Shown here piece after piece: positions 62,058 to 64,000 of a stretch of 64,000 nt of DNA (the stretch's first letter is position 1; each line of letters opens with the position of its first letter). The translations under genes and the position numbers were made by a program. This DNA is from Magnetospirillum sp. UT-4 (GTDB lineage Bacteria > Pseudomonadota > Alphaproteobacteria > Rhodospirillales > Magnetospirillaceae): the NCBI RefSeq assembly GCF_902729435.1, contig NZ_CACVCG010000112.1, positions 1-64,000 of the forward strand, given 5' to 3'. A model generated the notes under the pieces. That model worked only from the letters and a program-made list of their open reading frames with translations, made no database searches and was not told the origin of the DNA.

Positions 62058-63425
62058 CTACAGCCCGAAGATGGCCGGCCACCAGGCCGCCGCCACCGCC
62101 AGGGTGCCGGCCAGGCCGGGGAGCAGGGCGAGCAGGCGCCGCGCCGGGGCCACCGCCTGGCGGCCGAGGATGCGCCAGCCCAGCCACAGGCTCCACGCCA
62201 CCCCGAGGGCGAAGAGGGCGCCCTTGGCGGCGCCGGCATGGGCGCCCAGCGGCTGGAACAGCATGCCGCCCAGGCCGACCACCAGCGACACCATGGCGAC
62301 CGGGGCGTACTGATACCCCAGCTCGACGAAGCGGGTGCGCAAGCCGGGGCCGGCGATGAAGGCGGCGGCGGCGGTCAGGGACGCCAGCACGGCGGTCAGG
62401 GCCGCCATCACCGTCCCCATGACGCCGACGATGAGGGTGAAGTCGAGCCACAGGAAGACCTCGCGCCGCTCGGGATGCACGCTCATCAGCCACCACGGGC
62501 CGGCCCGGCCCAGCCAGGCCCAGTCGTGCTCGATGGCGAACAGGCCGAGGGCCTGGCGCAGGTCCTGGTAGTGCGGCAGCACCAGCCACAGGAAGCCGCC
62601 CAGGGCGATGCCGGTGCCCAGGAACAGGAACCACACCTCCACCGGGTTGGGATGGTGGGCGCGGATGTCCTCGATCTCGGTGCCGGGGCGGCGCAGGCGC
62701 AGCTCGACCGAACCCCTGGCCTCGGGATTGACGCAGCGGAAGCACTGGATGCAGTGGCGGCTTTCCTGCTTCCTCGGCAGGTCGATCATGGTCGGGCAGA
62801 TTCCCTTCTCGGTCCAGGAATCGCCGCCGGCGCGCGCCAGCTTGGGGGCGAACTGCACCGCGCCGATGCGCGAGAACACCCCCAGCAACAGGCCGATGGG
62901 GCAGGCGTGGCGGCACCACGCCCGCTTGCGCCGGCCATAGAGGAACCCGAGCACGACCGCCGCCAGCATGGTGCCGCCGAACACCTCCAGCGCCGCCTCG
63001 GGGTGGTCGCGCACGCCGACCGTCTGGCCCAGGACGGTGACCACCAGGAAGCTGACGACGGGAGTGCCCTCCCAGCGCAGCCAGCCGGGAATGGGCCGCC
63101 GCGGCCCCCATCTGTTGGCCCATTCGGCCGCCGCCCCCATGGGGCACAGCAGGCCGCACCACGACCGCCCGGTGAAGATCACCGACAGGAACACCAGCGG
63201 GAACCACAGCCCCCACAGGGCGTAAGTGGCGAAGCTGGTCCAATGGCTCAGCGGGGTGGCGTCGCCGGGCGGGTCGGGCAGGAAGACCGGCAGCGCGATG
63301 ACCGCCAGGAACACCACCGCCATGGCGGCCTGCAGCCAGACCAGCCGATGGCGATGGCGGACGAAGAAGGCCTCGAGCCTCAGGACCGCGACGCGGCGGC
63401 CTTGCGGCGGCGCAGCGCCAGCCAC
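62058..63425 (-). CDS. FtrD/NapH-like membrane polyferredoxin of an iron-uptake system
   Basis: About 455 residues with several membrane helices. The NapH/NosR-type Cys motifs are CGLLCPMGA and CRHACPIG, followed by the 4Fe-4S pattern CIQCFRCVNP. In FtrABCD-type ferrous iron systems FtrD accepts electrons in this way. It follows an FTR1-like gene. The start is uncertain: a GTG at 63425 (overlap 46 bp), an ATG at 63503 or a CTG overlapping the upstream stop are all possible. The frame is unbroken throughout. Confidence 0.75.
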   Translation of the reverse strand: MAGAAPPQGRRVAVLRLEAFFVRHRHRLVWLQAAMAVVFLAVIALPVFLPDPPGDATPLSHWTSFATYALWGLWFPLVFLSVIFTGRSWCGLLCPMGAAAEWANRWGPRRPIPGWLRWEGTPVVSFLVVTVLGQTVGVRDHPEAALEVFGGTMLAAVVLGFLYGRRKRAWCRHACPIGLLLGVFSRIGAVQFAPKLARAGGDSWTEKGICPTMIDLPRKQESRHCIQCFRCVNPEARGSVELRLRRPGTEIEDIRAHHPNPVEVWFLFLGTGIALGGFLWLVLPHYQDLRQALGLFAIEHDWAWLGRAGPWWLMSVHPERREVFLWLDFTLIVGVMGTVMAALTAVLASLTAAAAFIAGPGLRTRFVELGYQYAPVAMVSLVVGLGGMLFQPLGAHAGAAKGALFALGVAWSLWLGWRILGRQAVAPARRLLALLPGLAGTLAVAAAWWPAIFGL

Positions 63426-63769
63426 GCCAGCGCGGCAGCCATCGGCAGCAGCAGCACCATCTGTGCGGCCACGCTCTCCAGCGTGGGAAACAACCCCAGC
63501 CATTCGACCCTCGGCATCCAGTCAAGAGGTGTGATGGAAACCAGGCGGCCCTCCTGCAGCTCCAGCATGCCCTTGCCGGCGAAGCTGACGGCGAGGAAGA
63601 ACAGCAGCGCCGCGGTGCCCGGGAAGACCAGCCCCAGCGGCAGGCGGAACGACAGCACGCGCATGGCGGAATAAAGCACCGCCATGGCCGATGCCCCGCT
63701 GAAGGCCAGCGCCCAGGCGACGCCGTACCACACCACCCGGACCTTGTCGGCCTGGCCGGCGCGCACCAT
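63380..63769 (-). CDS. Short FTR1-like protein (resembles only the C-terminal half of the permease)
   Basis: 129 residues with three or four hydrophobic helices. FAGKGMLELQEGRLVS and LGLFPTLESVAAQ match the C-terminal part of FTR1/FtrC ferric permeases. The two REXXE iron-binding helices of the family are absent. The gene starts 1 bp after the P19-like stop, so there is no room for a missing half here. It may be a degraded permease or work with a partner encoded elsewhere. Its position between P19-like and FtrD-like genes keeps the Ftr operon order. Confidence 0.68.
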   Translation of the reverse strand: MVRAGQADKVRVVWYGVAWALAFSGASAMAVLYSAMRVLSFRLPLGLVFPGTAALLFFLAVSFAGKGMLELQEGRLVSITPLDWMPRVEWLGLFPTLESVAAQMVLLLPMAAALAWLALRRRKAAASRS

Positions 63770-63770
63770 C

Positions 63771-64000
63771 CTAATACCCGCCCTTCTTGCCGGCGCTGCC
63801 GACATAGGCGAAGTCCCATTCGACGGTGAAGGGAGCCCACCACTTGCCGACGCCGGTCTCCTTGTCGGTGTGGCGCAGGAAGCCGTGGGCGGCCGGCGCG
63901 ATGCGGTAGGCGACGTGGTACTTGCCGGCGCCGTCCATCTTGACGTTGTCGCCGTAATGCGGCCCGTCCGAGGCCACCATGGGCACCAGCCTGCCTTCCT
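63771..64000 (-). CDS. P19/Tp34-like periplasmic iron-binding protein, C-terminal part (cut by window edge)
   Basis: About 76 residues of the C-terminus are visible. GRLVPMVASDGPHYGDNVKM, YHVAYRIAPAAHGFLRHTD and WWAPFTVEWDFAYVG match the P19/FtrA iron (Fe/Cu) binding family; the conserved HGFLRH-type His are metal ligands. The start lies beyond the window. It leads the FtrABCD-like operon. Confidence 0.83.
   Translation of the reverse strand, partial: EGRLVPMVASDGPHYGDNVKMDGAGKYHVAYRIAPAAHGFLRHTDKETGVGKWWAPFTVEWDFAYVGSAGKKGGY

Overview
The window looks like chromosome of a free-living, flagellated alphaproteobacterium of the Rhodospirillales, most likely Magnetospirillum or a close relative. 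This is inferred from high GC, a sheathless-type flagellar gene order with CheY/CheZ beside the basal body genes, an alphaproteobacterial GatCAB operon, an EipB (DUF1849) protein, an NDUFS4-like complex I subunit, many orphan PAS/Cache histidine kinases, and the protein sequences as I recognise them. No magnetosome genes, rRNA, tRNA, CRISPR array or phage structural genes are visible.

Layout. 1-11929 is a motility region. On the minus strand run fliL-fliM-(DUF6468-like)-motE-like-cheY-cheZ-(AMIN-like/TPR protein) and then the 5' part of a chemoreceptor. On the plus strand, from a strong sigma-54-type promoter at 8584-8599, run flgF-flgG-flgA-flgH. 11982-17577 holds a sensor kinase and the branched-chain amino acid operon ilvB-ilvN-ilvC (minus), downstream of miaA. 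18627-19968 is a tandem duplication of a type VII MntA/HepT toxin-antitoxin pair. 19976-25572 carries a DUF1015 gene, galU-ugd (UDP-glucose and UDP-glucuronate supply), a membrane-anchored J-domain protein, a double-CDGSH iron-sulfur protein and a VWA protein. 25626-33233 holds an NDUFS4-like protein, a large AsmA protein, a multi-pass transporter-like protein coupled to a degenerate GGDEF/EAL protein, and a gamma-carbonic-anhydrase-like protein. 33452-37199 holds argC, a Doc/AbrB toxin-antitoxin pair with a 40 bp palindromic operator, a bacteriohemerythrin and ruvX. 37342-40556 pairs a dihaem peroxidase with a histidine kinase. 40811-41342 holds three very small genes. 41556-44902 is gatC-gatA-gatB. 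45040-48151 holds small unrecognised genes, eipB and a compact three-gene cassette (RelE/HigB-like protein, HTH regulator, DUF6941-like protein). 49286-53782 is a complete branched-chain amino acid ABC importer (livK-H-M-G-F order on the minus strand). 53960-58642 holds a periplasmic sugar-binding protein paired with a kinase and a second kinase that converges on it. 58800-61959 is an HlyD/Alg44-like plus BcsA-like glycosyltransferase pair ending in a PilZ domain. 62058-64000 is the end of an FtrABCD-like iron uptake operon.

Four intergenic repeat families recur: (A) CCTCATCCTGAGG-type long palindromes, (B) TTCCCGCGAAGGCGGGAA-type pairs, (C) CCCCTCCCC/GGGGAGGGG hairpins and (D) one perfect 17 bp hairpin after gatB. 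Many genes overlap by 1-17 bp, so translational coupling is common. Functionally the window joins motility and chemotaxis, core biosynthesis (Ile/Val/Leu, Arg, tRNA modification, Gln-tRNA amidation), envelope and exopolysaccharide synthesis, iron and redox handling, and several orphan signalling kinases. The least conventional parts are the cassette at 46871-48151, the partly homogenised MntA/HepT duplication, the FliM N-terminal extension, the short FTR1-like protein and the cluster of tiny genes.
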